Assembly (NCBI GenBank): GCA_964428745.1
Contig: CAYRYZ010000025.1
Location: 1 to 22,753 of the forward strand
Origin: GCA-002713455 sp964428745
Lineage (GTDB): Bacteria > Fidelibacterota > Marinisomatia > Marinisomatales > TCS55
Direction: 5' to 3'
Length of the DNA stretch: 22,753 bases
Under the pieces are notes generated by a model. The model did no database searches, had not been told where the DNA came from, and saw only the letters and a program-made list of their open reading frames with translations. A program made the translations under genes and the position numbers. Each line of letters begins with the position of its first letter. The stretch's first letter is position 1. This document shows, piece after piece, positions 6,886-15,637 of this stretch.

Positions 6886-9813
6886 GTGAAACAAATACTA
6901 AGATTATTCCCTATGTTTTTTATTCTTATTATGGGTTGTGAAGAATACAGATTAAAAGTAGTTGAAGAAAAACGGGTTATAAATACTTATCCGTTCTCTG
7001 AGCCAAATCCTATTCCAATATTAACACAGGATAAAAGATTATATCCTTATCATAAATTTCTTGGTTATAGCCATGAAGCAGTTCCACAAGAATGGAATGT
7101 GATTAAGATGGAGAACAAACATATTGAAGTTTATGTATTACCTCAAGCTGGCGGAAAAGTTTGGGGAGCTATCGATAAGTCAAATGGTGAAGAATTTATT
7201 TATCGTAATGAAGTCATGAAATTTAGAAATATTTCACTTAGGGGCCCGTGGACATCAGGTGGAATTGAATTTAATTTTGGAGTAATTGGCCACACGCCTT
7301 CTACAGCGACTCCGGTTGATTATATCACTCGAAGAAATAAAGATGGGAGTGTTTCTACTTTTGTTGGCGGTATGGATCTTCCCTCAAGAACGCAGTGGAG
7401 AGTTGAGATAAAAGTGGAGAAGGGTAGAGCAAATTTCGAAACAAAGGCAATGTGGTATAATCCGACGCCAATGGTTCAACCTTATTATAACTGGATGACT
7501 GCAGCAGCTTTTGCACAGGATGATTTGGAATTAGTGTTCCCAGGTAATCAATACCTAAAACATAGTGGTGAGGTTAAGCCATGGCCAATTGATGCCGAAG
7601 GAAGAAATTTATCGATATATGACAATAATCGTTTTGAAGGCCATAAATCATATCATGTTGTTGGTGAATGGAAAAACTTTTTTGGAGGTTATTATCATAA
7701 TGATGATTATGGATTTGGGCATTGGGCTAACCATGATGAGATGCCTGGGCAAAAATTATGGCTCTGGGCTTTATCTAGTGAAGGTGGAATTTGGGAAGAC
7801 CATTTAACTGATACAGATGGTCAATATGTGGAGTTTCAAGCGGGAAGACAATTAGTTCAATATTCACCGGGGAATCATAATAACCCAATTCGAAAAGCAG
7901 GTTTTGACCCATATGCTACAGATAACTGGTCTGAATATTGGTTCCCAGTTAAAGGAACTGGTGGAATCAAGGAGACTTCCAAGAATGGTGTTATGAATGT
8001 TGAAGTAGATGGAGACAAGATTCAGATTAGTGTGCATTCATTTATTCAATCCAACGGGAAACTTAAGGTGATTTCTGGTGATAGTACGATCTTTGAACAA
8101 GATGTTCCTTTTCAACCCATGGTTTTGCATTCATTTCAACTTAATCATCCTTATCAAACTGATTTCGAAGTAATTGTTGAAAACCTCGATCTACATTATC
8201 TTTCTAATCCCTCACCTATCCGAATTGACCGACCGTATCAATTAGATCAATCAATATTAACTGATCTCTCTGATGGGGATCAAAAATTTCATGCGGGCTA
8301 TGAATTATTAAAAGAACGGCGTTATCAAAAAGCACAAAATTTATTTGAAGAAATCTTAGAAAAGAGCCCTAATCACTTAGACGCTAATAAAGGAATGGCA
8401 GATCTTTACTTTAGAAGTGGAAAATATATTGATGGTATCAAATCAATAAGAAAAAATCTACAGATGAATGCTTATGATGCTGAAAGTAATTTTTTAGCGG
8501 GGAACTTATATCGTGCATTAGGTCAATATACGAATGCTAGAGAAGCATTCGGCTGGGCAGCTAGGTCAATGGAGTATAGGTCAGGTGCATTCGTTCAAAT
8601 AGCAGAAATATATTTGAGCGAAAATAAATGGGATATGGCAATTCAATATGCAAACAAATCAATAGATTTTAATCGTTATAATATCAATGCATACGAAGTC
8701 CTTATCATAGCCAATAGAAAGCTAGGGCAGATCACTGAAACAAAAAAATATATCAAAACACTATTAAGTATTGACCCATTAAATCATTTTGCAAATCTTG
8801 AGTCCTACTTTTTAAATCCTATTGATACTTTTTGGGATAAATATGTTTCACCTATAAAGAATGAATATCCAGATCAAATTCATTTAGAATTAGCAATATC
8901 TTATTTCAATCGTGGATTAAATGAAGATGCTCTTGATCTATTAATCGTTTTGTCAGATAGCACAAATAATCCTTTGATCCAATTATGGATGTTTTATTTG
9001 ATGAATGAACCATCTGGCTTAGAGGCAATATCTGGAGCTAATTCTGATTTTATCTTTCCCTATAGAAGAGAATCTATATCAGCTCTTGAATGGGCTTCCC
9101 AAAATAGTGACCAATGGGAATGGTCGTACTTTTTGGCTTTGAATTACTGGGCGAAAGATCGTGATACTGAGGCTCTTAAGCTAATGAATGCTTTCAAAGC
9201 GATTCCTGATCATGGATCGTTTTATTCTGCTCGAGCATATTTAAGAAATAAATATAATAATAGTGGCGTTGAAAAAGATCTGGATAGATCAATATTATAT
9301 GATGGGAACTCATGGCCAATTCAGCTTAATGCAGTAAAATATTATCAAGATAATAATTCATGGTCAAAAGCTTTAGAGCTAAGTGAAAAAGCAAACAACC
9401 AATTTCCCAATAATTTTAATATCGAAATCATGCACGCTAAATCACTATTATATCTAGGAAGGTATGATGAATGTATAGATCTTCTGAAAAAAGCGAAAGT
9501 TCTTCCATCGGAAATGGCGCGTGAAAGTAGGCAGTTATATGAATGGGCATATATTGGTAAATCTCTTGGATTAATAAAAAACAATAAAATATTGGCAGCG
9601 CGAAATTCGATTGAATCTAGTCGAGAATGGCCGAAAAATCTTGGAATAGGTAAACCCTATAAGCCAGATGAGAGATTACAGAATTTATTAGATGCATATT
9701 TAGATGAATCAGAGGATATATCGAATTTGAAAAAAAATCTAACAAAGATCTCAAAAGAATCAAGTGGATATGCTCTTATATTGATTAAATCAATTATGAA
9801 AATATTAGGTTAA
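6886..9813 (+). CDS. DUF5107 and tetratricopeptide-repeat lipoprotein
   Basis: I choose the GTG at 6886 (975 residues). A GGGAG Shine-Dalgarno at 6872-6876 lies 9 bases before it, and it places KQILR directly before the hydrophobic core and lipobox IMGC (Cys18). The ATG at 6868 would add six residues and overlap the phosphatase gene by 14 bases. Residues about 50-330 match DUF5107, a domain of galactose-mutarotase-like fold: LPQAGGKVWGAIDK, EFIYRNEVMKF, GPWTSGGIEFNFG and the PVDY segment. From about residue 467 onward the chain is made of helical TPR-type repeats (GYELLKERRYQKAQNLFEEI, AGNLYRALGQYTNAREAFGW and others) to near the C-terminus. DUF5107-TPR proteins are frequent beside carbohydrate genes in Bacteroidota, and the domain may bind or act on sugar, but no reaction is established to my knowledge. 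It is probably a periplasmic, lipid-anchored protein. Confidence 0.85.
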   Translation: MKQILRLFPMFFILIMGCEEYRLKVVEEKRVINTYPFSEPNPIPILTQDKRLYPYHKFLGYSHEAVPQEWNVIKMENKHIEVYVLPQAGGKVWGAIDKSNGEEFIYRNEVMKFRNISLRGPWTSGGIEFNFGVIGHTPSTATPVDYITRRNKDGSVSTFVGGMDLPSRTQWRVEIKVEKGRANFETKAMWYNPTPMVQPYYNWMTAAAFAQDDLELVFPGNQYLKHSGEVKPWPIDAEGRNLSIYDNNRFEGHKSYHVVGEWKNFFGGYYHNDDYGFGHWANHDEMPGQKLWLWALSSEGGIWEDHLTDTDGQYVEFQAGRQLVQYSPGNHNNPIRKAGFDPYATDNWSEYWFPVKGTGGIKETSKNGVMNVEVDGDKIQISVHSFIQSNGKLKVISGDSTIFEQDVPFQPMVLHSFQLNHPYQTDFEVIVENLDLHYLSNPSPIRIDRPYQLDQSILTDLSDGDQKFHAGYELLKERRYQKAQNLFEEILEKSPNHLDANKGMADLYFRSGKYIDGIKSIRKNLQMNAYDAESNFLAGNLYRALGQYTNAREAFGWAARSMEYRSGAFVQIAEIYLSENKWDMAIQYANKSIDFNRYNINAYEVLIIANRKLGQITETKKYIKTLLSIDPLNHFANLESYFLNPIDTFWDKYVSPIKNEYPDQIHLELAISYFNRGLNEDALDLLIVLSDSTNNPLIQLWMFYLMNEPSGLEAISGANSDFIFPYRRESISALEWASQNSDQWEWSYFLALNYWAKDRDTEALKLMNAFKAIPDHGSFYSARAYLRNKYNNSGVEKDLDRSILYDGNSWPIQLNAVKYYQDNNSWSKALELSEKANNQFPNNFNIEIMHAKSLLYLGRYDECIDLLKKAKVLPSEMARESRQLYEWAYIGKSLGLIKNNKILAARNSIESSREWPKNLGIGKPYKPDERLQNLLDAYLDESEDISNLKKNLTKISKESSGYALILIKSIMKILG

Positions 9814-9814
9814 G

Positions 9815-9964
9815 ATGGGAAATAAGAAAAATAAGAAAGATAAAAGTTTTAAACAGTGGGGACAGCTAGGGTTTGCTGGACTCATACTTTCGGCGCTTAA
9901 TAATGCGGGTAAAAGTAAAAATAAGGTTAAGAAAAAAGAGGTTATTAAAAAGGAGTATTGGTAA
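9815..9964 (+). CDS. Small basic protein of 49 residues, unknown
   Basis: This short frame starts with ATG one base after the stop of the DUF5107-TPR gene and ends with TAA 3 bp before the end of the convergent TIM-barrel gene. The product is Lys-rich at both ends (MGNKKNKKDK at the start, KVKKKEVIKKEYW at the end) around a mildly hydrophobic centre (LGFAGLILSALNN, about residues 18-30), which could form one amphipathic or membrane-touching helix. GGT-TAAG before the ATG gives only a poor ribosome site, but translation could be coupled to the upstream stop. I do not recognise a family. The tight fit between two stop codons and the clear composition pattern favour a real gene, but chance coding cannot be excluded. 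Confidence 0.5.
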   Translation: MGNKKNKKDKSFKQWGQLGFAGLILSALNNAGKSKNKVKKKEVIKKEYW

Positions 9965-9967
9965 TAA

Positions 9968-10879
9968 TTAACTTATAGAATCTCTTATTTTGATAAGCAA
10001 ATCACGTGTCAATTTAATTCCTTCAATTTCACTATGGACATTACCTTCATATTCAATTCCCACATAACCTGAATACCCAGCTTTAAGTACAATATCCATA
10101 ATTTTATAGTAATCTGATTGAATTTCATTTCCATTTGAATCGAATTCATGACTTTTAGCACTCACAGCTTTAGCATAAGGCATAAGTTCTTTCATCCCCT
10201 GATATCGGTCATACCATTCATCGCCCTCAATTCTAAAATTGCCAAAATCGGGCAGAGTACCAACGCGAGGATGATCAACTTTATCCATTACAGCTGAAAG
10301 CCATTTACCATTTGATGAAAGACCTCCATGATTTTCGACAATCGTATTTAATTCCAGTGTATCACCAAACTCAGTTAATCGTCTTAGGCCATCCGCAGCT
10401 AATACAATTTGCTCATCATAACTCCCAAAACTTCTTGCATTCACACGTATCGAATGGCATCCTAAAAATTTGGCAGCTTCAGCCCATTTGTAATGATTTT
10501 CTACAGACTTAGTTCTTTTCTTTAGATCGGGGTCTCCTAAGTTTCCTTCATTATCACACATAATAAGTAAACTACGGACACCTAGATCGCTTGCTCGTAG
10601 TTTCATTTCATTTAGGTATCTTTGATCTTTAGCCTTATCGAAAAAGAACGAATTCACATATTCAACTGCTGAGATATTAAATTCATTCTTAGCAACAGAA
10701 AAAAAGTCTAAATGATCAATCTCTTTGCTTTGAAGAGACCTGTGAAGAGACCATTCTGCTAGTGATATCTCAAATGGGTTGGATTTTGAACAACCAGAGA
10801 TTAATGAACTGCTAATACCAGTTAAGGCAATAGCGCTTGTTGCAGCAGCAGTTTTTTTAATGAATTCTCTACGTTTCAT
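9968..10879 (-). CDS. Tat-exported sugar phosphate isomerase/epimerase-like TIM barrel
   Basis: This 303-residue protein has a twin-arginine signal (RREFIKK, residues 3-9) followed by a hydrophobic stretch and a lipobox SGC (Cys30), so it is probably a Tat-exported lipoprotein. The body is a xylose-isomerase-like TIM barrel (AP endonuclease 2 superfamily). Candidate metal ligands are visible in the family order: Glu182 (VENHGG), Asp211 (LPDFGNF), His244 (AKSHEFD) and Glu276 or Glu278 (IEYEG). Such enzymes isomerise or epimerise sugars, or handle keto-sugar intermediates, with a divalent metal. It is the last gene of the six-gene minus-strand operon, 2 bp after the DUF1080 gene. In Bacteroides oxidative glycoside operons a relative stands beside DUF1080 and Gfo/Idh genes. 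I infer that it acts on the sugar released by the DUF1080 protein. Confidence 0.85.
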   Translation of the reverse strand: MKRREFIKKTAAATSAIALTGISSSLISGCSKSNPFEISLAEWSLHRSLQSKEIDHLDFFSVAKNEFNISAVEYVNSFFFDKAKDQRYLNEMKLRASDLGVRSLLIMCDNEGNLGDPDLKKRTKSVENHYKWAEAAKFLGCHSIRVNARSFGSYDEQIVLAADGLRRLTEFGDTLELNTIVENHGGLSSNGKWLSAVMDKVDHPRVGTLPDFGNFRIEGDEWYDRYQGMKELMPYAKAVSAKSHEFDSNGNEIQSDYYKIMDIVLKAGYSGYVGIEYEGNVHSEIEGIKLTRDLLIKIRDSIS

Positions 10880-10881
10880 AA

Positions 10882-11538
10882 TTATAATTTTCTAATTCTT
10901 ATATTACGATACCATATTTCTCCATGATCACCCTGTAGTCCGATTTGGCCTTCAGTTGCCTTTGCAAAAAGGGGCATCGAACTAAATTTGCTTTTTGCAA
11001 CTAGATCCCACATGGCATCACTACCATAAACATACTCTAATATTTTGGTTCCGTTTAGCCAGTGTTCAATTTTATTATTTTTTGATTTTATACGTACTTG
11101 ATTGAATTCACCAATAGGTTTTACAACAACTTTCGATGGAGCTATCATTGCATAAAGAGCACCAGCTGAAGTGAGTGTGTTTTTACCATCTGTGTGGACT
11201 TTATTATCAAGCACTTGCATCTCAGGAGCTGTCTGCCAAATATAGTCACCTTCTTCAGTAGCAAAATAAAATATGCCACTATTTCCACCTTCAGGGACTT
11301 TCCACTCAAGTTCTAATTCAAAATCTTTATATACATTTTCACTAATCAGGTCAGTCCCATGACCAGGTATTGTTTTTAGAGTGCCATCAACGATCGTCCA
11401 ATGATCAGAAGGAAAATCAGATTGGCGATATCCACGAAGTCCGTTTACTGTCTCACCATCAAAAAGAATTTCCCATTGTGATTTGCTGGAACAGCTTGAT
11501 AAAATAAATATGCTAAGCAATATAATTATCTGTTTCAT
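10882..11538 (-). CDS. DUF1080 lipoprotein, 3-keto-glycoside hydrolase family
   Basis: This 218-residue protein has a lipoprotein signal with lipobox LSSC (Cys16) followed by a single DUF1080 domain (concanavalin-like jelly roll). Hallmarks are ILFDGETVNGLRGY at about 24-37, the GNSGIFYF strand, the PEMQVLDN segment, HWLNG, and a closing IGLQGDHGEIWYRNIRIRKL. Members of this family are annotated as 3-keto-disaccharide hydrolases. Characterised relatives cleave glycosides whose sugar has first been oxidised at C3, by elimination rather than ordinary hydrolysis. The envelope anchor places this step outside the cytoplasm. An AAAGG ribosome site overlaps the stop of the upstream Gfo/Idh gene (3-bp gap), suggesting coupled translation. 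The substrate aglycone or disaccharide is unknown. Confidence 0.9.
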   Translation of the reverse strand: MKQIIILLSIFILSSCSSKSQWEILFDGETVNGLRGYRQSDFPSDHWTIVDGTLKTIPGHGTDLISENVYKDFELELEWKVPEGGNSGIFYFATEEGDYIWQTAPEMQVLDNKVHTDGKNTLTSAGALYAMIAPSKVVVKPIGEFNQVRIKSKNNKIEHWLNGTKILEYVYGSDAMWDLVAKSKFSSMPLFAKATEGQIGLQGDHGEIWYRNIRIRKL

Positions 11539-11541
11539 AAA

Positions 11542-12792
11542 TTAACCTTTTGGGTTCCATTCACCTCTAGCAACAGCAGGTATGAATGTTTCTATATCAT
11601 TATTAGGCAACTTTATTGTTTTTTCTTTTTCAGCGCTCATGTAAGCTGCCATAAGGAGTCGTGTGACATCTAATCCGTCATCGAAATTTTCATCTGGGCG
11701 TTTTCCATTTAAAAAAGATTCTACCATATGTCGGTTTTCAGCAGTATAACCATATACTTCAGCTTCACTACTTACAACAGGCATACCACCAGATTCTGCA
11801 TTTTGTTTTTCAACAAGATCTTCACCTTCATTACCTGTGACTTTACGGCTAAAAAAGACTTTAAGATCAGGATCAAGCGTATTGACAAACATTGAATATT
11901 CTGGGCCAAAAAGCTCCATGCTTAAACGCAGTCCTTCTCCAACAAAGCACCAAGATGTTGTTGTCTCAACAATAAGTTTATTTCCGTCTTCATCTAAATA
12001 TTCAATCAAAGAACGAGCAAAATCTTCTGAAGGTTTTTTTGAATAATCGGTTTCTCCATTACTATTATCAGATAAGATCTTTATATATTCTGGTCTTTGC
12101 CATTTTAAGCAATCAGTATGTGCACTGATGCTAATCGGTTTGATTGAGTCTCTTGGTTTACCAGGTGCTGTTAGCATAAATCTTGCTTCTTCAACTGAGT
12201 GACACATCATATCATTAAGAACTCCACCACCTTGTAAAGCACCTTCCCAAAACCAAGGCATATGGGGTCCACTATGTTCTTCGGCAGCTCTAGCTAAATA
12301 AGGTCTGCCTGTAGTCGCTGCACCCCGAGCCCATATGATCTCTTTACCACGAGTGATTGATGGGGAAAAAACCTGATTCTCTAAATATCCATCCAACAAT
12401 CCAACACTTTTGGTCAATTCAACAACTTTTTGAGCTTCAGCAACATTGCGACCTAGCGGTTTTTCACAAGTAACTCCAATTAATTCACCCTTACCACTTG
12501 AAATAGCATTAGCTATTTCTTCAAAAGTTTCAATCCGCGCAAAATTAGGCGAGCAAACCCATAATGCATGAATATTAGGATCGGCAATCATTTCGGTAAT
12601 TGAGTCATATGCTCTTGCATTGTCACCAACACCAATATTGCGAGCAATAGCAGCTGACTCTTCAGCAGATGTTTTTGTTTTAGACATAACTCCCATAACA
12701 TCTACATTTCTAACCGATATTAAAGATTGAATATGAAACCGTGTAATAAACCCGCCGCCAATAAATCCTATTCCTAAATGATTTTGACTCAT
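11542..12792 (-). CDS. Gfo/Idh/MocA family oxidoreductase, cytoplasmic
   Basis: This 416-residue NAD(P)-dependent dehydrogenase has no signal peptide. The N-terminal Rossmann fold has the glycine motif GFIGGG (9-14) and the family EKP motif at 110-112 (CEKPLG, Lys111). The C-terminal alpha/beta domain has the catalytic-type segment GGGVLNDMMCH, with Asp194 and His198, which act in proton transfer and sugar binding in the family. Members oxidise or reduce sugars, cyclitols and keto-sugars. Because this copy stays in the cytoplasm while the second Gfo/Idh copy in the operon is exported, I infer that it reduces or rearranges the imported keto-sugar. It lies 4 bp after the MFS gene and 3 bp before the DUF1080 gene. 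Confidence 0.9.
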   Translation of the reverse strand: MSQNHLGIGFIGGGFITRFHIQSLISVRNVDVMGVMSKTKTSAEESAAIARNIGVGDNARAYDSITEMIADPNIHALWVCSPNFARIETFEEIANAISSGKGELIGVTCEKPLGRNVAEAQKVVELTKSVGLLDGYLENQVFSPSITRGKEIIWARGAATTGRPYLARAAEEHSGPHMPWFWEGALQGGGVLNDMMCHSVEEARFMLTAPGKPRDSIKPISISAHTDCLKWQRPEYIKILSDNSNGETDYSKKPSEDFARSLIEYLDEDGNKLIVETTTSWCFVGEGLRLSMELFGPEYSMFVNTLDPDLKVFFSRKVTGNEGEDLVEKQNAESGGMPVVSSEAEVYGYTAENRHMVESFLNGKRPDENFDDGLDVTRLLMAAYMSAEKEKTIKLPNNDIETFIPAVARGEWNPKG

Positions 12793-12796
12793 ATAA

Positions 12797-14008
12797 TTAA
12801 ACTGACTTTAAATCTTCTTCCGTTACTTCAGGATCATCTCTAAAAAATAAGAAGAATATTAATCCCATAATTATACAGAGCGATGCGGGAACTAAGAAAA
12901 ATTGCCACCAAATAGTTTCCCCCGCCGGTGTTTTGAAAGTATCCCACATGTAACCTGTAAACAAGGTGCCGAGATAATTACCCATTCCCCATGTCGCAAA
13001 AATAAATAAAGCTTGAGCGGAAGCGCGCATATCATCGGTTGCCTTTTTATTTGTGTAGATATTTCCAGTTACCATAAAAAATGCATAACCAAATCCATGT
13101 AATGATAATGCTGCAACTATTACTGGTAGGCTAGGAATCATAAATAAAAGGTATCTTAAAGGCCAAGCCATGATTCCAATAAACATTGTCCAGCGAATAC
13201 CAATTTTCTTTATCGCAACATGTAACAAAAATGTCAGGACTAGAACCTCTGATATTTGAGCAACTGTTTTAGTTGCCGTTAACCAAGCTTCAGTTGCTCC
13301 CATGTCAAGAAGAAAAGGACCAGTTGGTATATAATAAAACTGCATTTCTGTAGTGACAACAAAGGCGACCAGCATAAAGATTAGAAAATTTCTATCCTTT
13401 AGCATCCCAAATGCTTTGAGAAAAGCAAACGGATCTTGTGTATTTTTAACGGGTTCAGTTTTAGGTAGGGTAAAGCTATAAGCTCCCATTAATGCAGACA
13501 CGCCAGCTCCAATTAGAAGCAGATCACTCATGTCAGTTAGATTCTCAGTCTGCCAATTACTTCTAATAAAAGTAACAATCCAACCAATTGCAATCCATCC
13601 TATTGCACCCCAAACTCTTATTTTTCCAAATTCCTCATCCGCATTTTCTAAGTGCCGAAAGCAAATAGAATTTGTAAGAACAAGTGTTGGTGCATATACA
13701 AGGCAGTGGGCCATCATATACCACCACATTGGAGCGAATTCCGTTTGAATAGCTGTTTGATAAAGTAGAAATGCTCCTAAAAGATGAGCAATACCAAGAA
13801 ATTGCTGTGATTGCATTAGTCGGTCGGCTAATTGACCACCAATAAAGGGGGCAAGAATACAAGCTAACCACATACAACCATAAATTCCTGCAATTTCTGT
13901 ACCTGAAAAGCCTATCTTTTCAAGGTGGGCTCCCAGAGCAGTCGTCCATGCTCCCCAAATGGCATACTGAAGGAACATCATTATGGCGAAACGAGTTTTA
14001 TTATTCAT
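12797..14008 (-). CDS. MFS transporter of the nucleoside:H+ symporter (NupG/XapB-like) family
   Basis: This 403-residue integral membrane protein has about 12 hydrophobic segments in two halves. The start resembles NupG-type permeases (FLQYAIWGAWTTALGAHL, near residues 13-30), and further family-like features are the GxxADR-type loop (GGQLADRLM, about 57-65), the YAPTLVLTNSICF segment and the IRVWGAIGWI segment. Family members move nucleosides with protons, but many homologues in FCB and planctomycete genomes stand in sugar and Gfo/Idh operons and are probably sugar or keto-sugar importers. Its position between an exported and a cytoplasmic oxidoreductase supports import of the product of the envelope steps. 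A TGGAGAA ribosome site lies 7 bases before the ATG. Confidence 0.88.
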   Translation of the reverse strand: MNNKTRFAIMMFLQYAIWGAWTTALGAHLEKIGFSGTEIAGIYGCMWLACILAPFIGGQLADRLMQSQQFLGIAHLLGAFLLYQTAIQTEFAPMWWYMMAHCLVYAPTLVLTNSICFRHLENADEEFGKIRVWGAIGWIAIGWIVTFIRSNWQTENLTDMSDLLLIGAGVSALMGAYSFTLPKTEPVKNTQDPFAFLKAFGMLKDRNFLIFMLVAFVVTTEMQFYYIPTGPFLLDMGATEAWLTATKTVAQISEVLVLTFLLHVAIKKIGIRWTMFIGIMAWPLRYLLFMIPSLPVIVAALSLHGFGYAFFMVTGNIYTNKKATDDMRASAQALFIFATWGMGNYLGTLFTGYMWDTFKTPAGETIWWQFFLVPASLCIIMGLIFFLFFRDDPEVTEEDLKSV

Positions 14009-14029
14009 AAAATGTTCTCCAGTTTTAAG

Positions 14030-15625
14030 TTAAACTAATTTTCTTCTTTTAGGATCCCATTCAATTCGACGTCCTTTCAAATATGATTCGGTAGCCATCG
14101 AACATGCCACTGCTTCATGAAATGCTACATCAATATTACACCTTGGCTGAGAACCATCGCGAATTGAATCAAGCCAATCTTTAATATGAAGGTGGGTTGG
14201 ATCAACGCGTTTCCCTTCACGATAAGTATATAGTAATCCCTTTTGAGCAAAGTAGCGAGATGTTGCAGATGTCACCCCATCGACTTGTTTGGAGCCTGGA
14301 GAATAAGTGTAGATGGGATAACTCGGATTGATAATGCCACTTTCAAGTCGATCTTTATATTGAGTGGAATATTCATCAGCACTTACGATAAAACCATGAA
14401 TCGATCCACCACCACTTTGACCTCCCATTTGCATCGTAGCATCATGTCCCATAATACGATTTCCTCTTGCATTACTACTTGATAGGCTTGCACTATATAA
14501 AAGTGTTAGATCCTTTTCAGGGTATTCGAATGTGGAATGCCAGATATCTGGCACATCTCTCCCGTCTTTGTAGAAATATATACCACCAGATGCTGAAGCA
14601 TACTTTGGTATACCAAGATCCATAATTTGATTTACAGCATCGAAGTCATGTGACATAAGATCACCTGACAAACCAGTGCCATAATCAAACCAACAGCGCC
14701 ATCTGAAGAAGCGTTTAAGTGCATCTTCTCCAAATGGGACTTTATTAGGAGATGGTTCCTGAAATGTATCCCAATCAATGGTATTTTTATTGCCATCAGG
14801 ATGTATATCCCATACCCATGCGCCCCATGGTGAATTGCGATTGGTAGCAATTTCAACCAAGTTTACAGGGCCAAGAAGGCCTTGTTGATATATTTGTCTT
14901 GCTTTTTCATTCGCCTCAACTTGGCGGTTTTGATGTCCAAGCTGAAAGGTGATCCCAGTCTCTTTTACAGTATCGTATACTTCGATAGCTTCATCAAATG
15001 TCCGTGTCATCCCTTTTTCACAATACACATGTTTTCCAGCTTTTGCTGCTGCAATAGAGATTCTGGAATGCCAATGATCAGGAGTCGCAATGATTACTGC
15101 ATCAATAGCATCATTAGCCAGAAGTTCTGTGTAATGACGATATCTAGTTGCACCCGCTTTAGGCTTTCCTCCAGGACGAACTTCATTTTGTGAAGCATTT
15201 AAACCTTGTTCAGCTCGATTATCAAATAGATCACAAACTCCAATTAATGAACAATTCAAGTCTTCCTGACTCATAAATGTTGCAAATTGTTTATCTAATT
15301 TATTTTTTTGTGAATTCTTATAAACAGTATCTGTCCAACCTTTAGTAGCAAAGCCTGCTCCTCTAACCAAATGGCCACCCCTTCCACCATAGCCAATTAT
15401 ACCTATATTTAGATGGCGGCTGTTTGTTAATGATTTAACAACATTGGGAGCAGATTTTTCTTCAACTAAATTTGATAACAAGTTTGCTTTTTTTGTAGCA
15501 TCTCTCTTCATCTTTCTCCATAGGTTAGCTAGAAAAACACCAGCAACCGGAATTGTTGCTAATCCTTTGATTAAATCTCTTCGTTCTAAATTTGTATTTT
15601 TTGAAGGTTTTTCTTTTTCACTCAT
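14030..15625 (-). CDS. Tat-exported Gfo/Idh/MocA family oxidoreductase
   Basis: This 531-residue protein has a twin-arginine signal (RRDLIKG, 15-21) and a following hydrophobic stretch, so a folded, cofactor-loaded enzyme is expected in the periplasm. The Rossmann nucleotide motif GIIGYGGRG lies at 75-83. An insert of roughly 35 residues lies between the first two strands (about 91-126). The usual EKP motif reads CEKG at 202-205 (Lys204 kept, Pro replaced by Gly). The sugar-binding domain has GDLMSHDFD with Asp322 and His326. Exported relatives such as glucose-fructose oxidoreductase hold NADP tightly. I infer oxidation of a glycoside, probably at C3, feeding the DUF1080 enzyme. An AAAGGAG site lies 7 bases before the ATG, and the doxX stop is 12 bp upstream, so the two are co-expressed. 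Confidence 0.9.
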   Translation of the reverse strand: MSEKEKPSKNTNLERRDLIKGLATIPVAGVFLANLWRKMKRDATKKANLLSNLVEEKSAPNVVKSLTNSRHLNIGIIGYGGRGGHLVRGAGFATKGWTDTVYKNSQKNKLDKQFATFMSQEDLNCSLIGVCDLFDNRAEQGLNASQNEVRPGGKPKAGATRYRHYTELLANDAIDAVIIATPDHWHSRISIAAAKAGKHVYCEKGMTRTFDEAIEVYDTVKETGITFQLGHQNRQVEANEKARQIYQQGLLGPVNLVEIATNRNSPWGAWVWDIHPDGNKNTIDWDTFQEPSPNKVPFGEDALKRFFRWRCWFDYGTGLSGDLMSHDFDAVNQIMDLGIPKYASASGGIYFYKDGRDVPDIWHSTFEYPEKDLTLLYSASLSSSNARGNRIMGHDATMQMGGQSGGGSIHGFIVSADEYSTQYKDRLESGIINPSYPIYTYSPGSKQVDGVTSATSRYFAQKGLLYTYREGKRVDPTHLHIKDWLDSIRDGSQPRCNIDVAFHEAVACSMATESYLKGRRIEWDPKRRKLV

Positions 15626-15637
15626 TTTATTACTCCT

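Noticed and set aside
7565..7807. An 80-residue frame inside the DUF5107-TPR gene.
   Set aside because: It lies out of frame within a well-recognised domain and has no family features of its own.
12797..14008. Calling the MFS protein a nucleoside transporter outright.
   Set aside because: The family resemblance is to NupG-type proteins, but the operon is for sugar oxidation and no nucleoside gene is present, so the substrate is left open.
14882..15193. A 103-residue frame antisense to the Tat Gfo/Idh gene.
   Set aside because: It is a shadow of a well-supported gene, Cys- and Ser-rich as expected of antisense reading, with no ribosome site.
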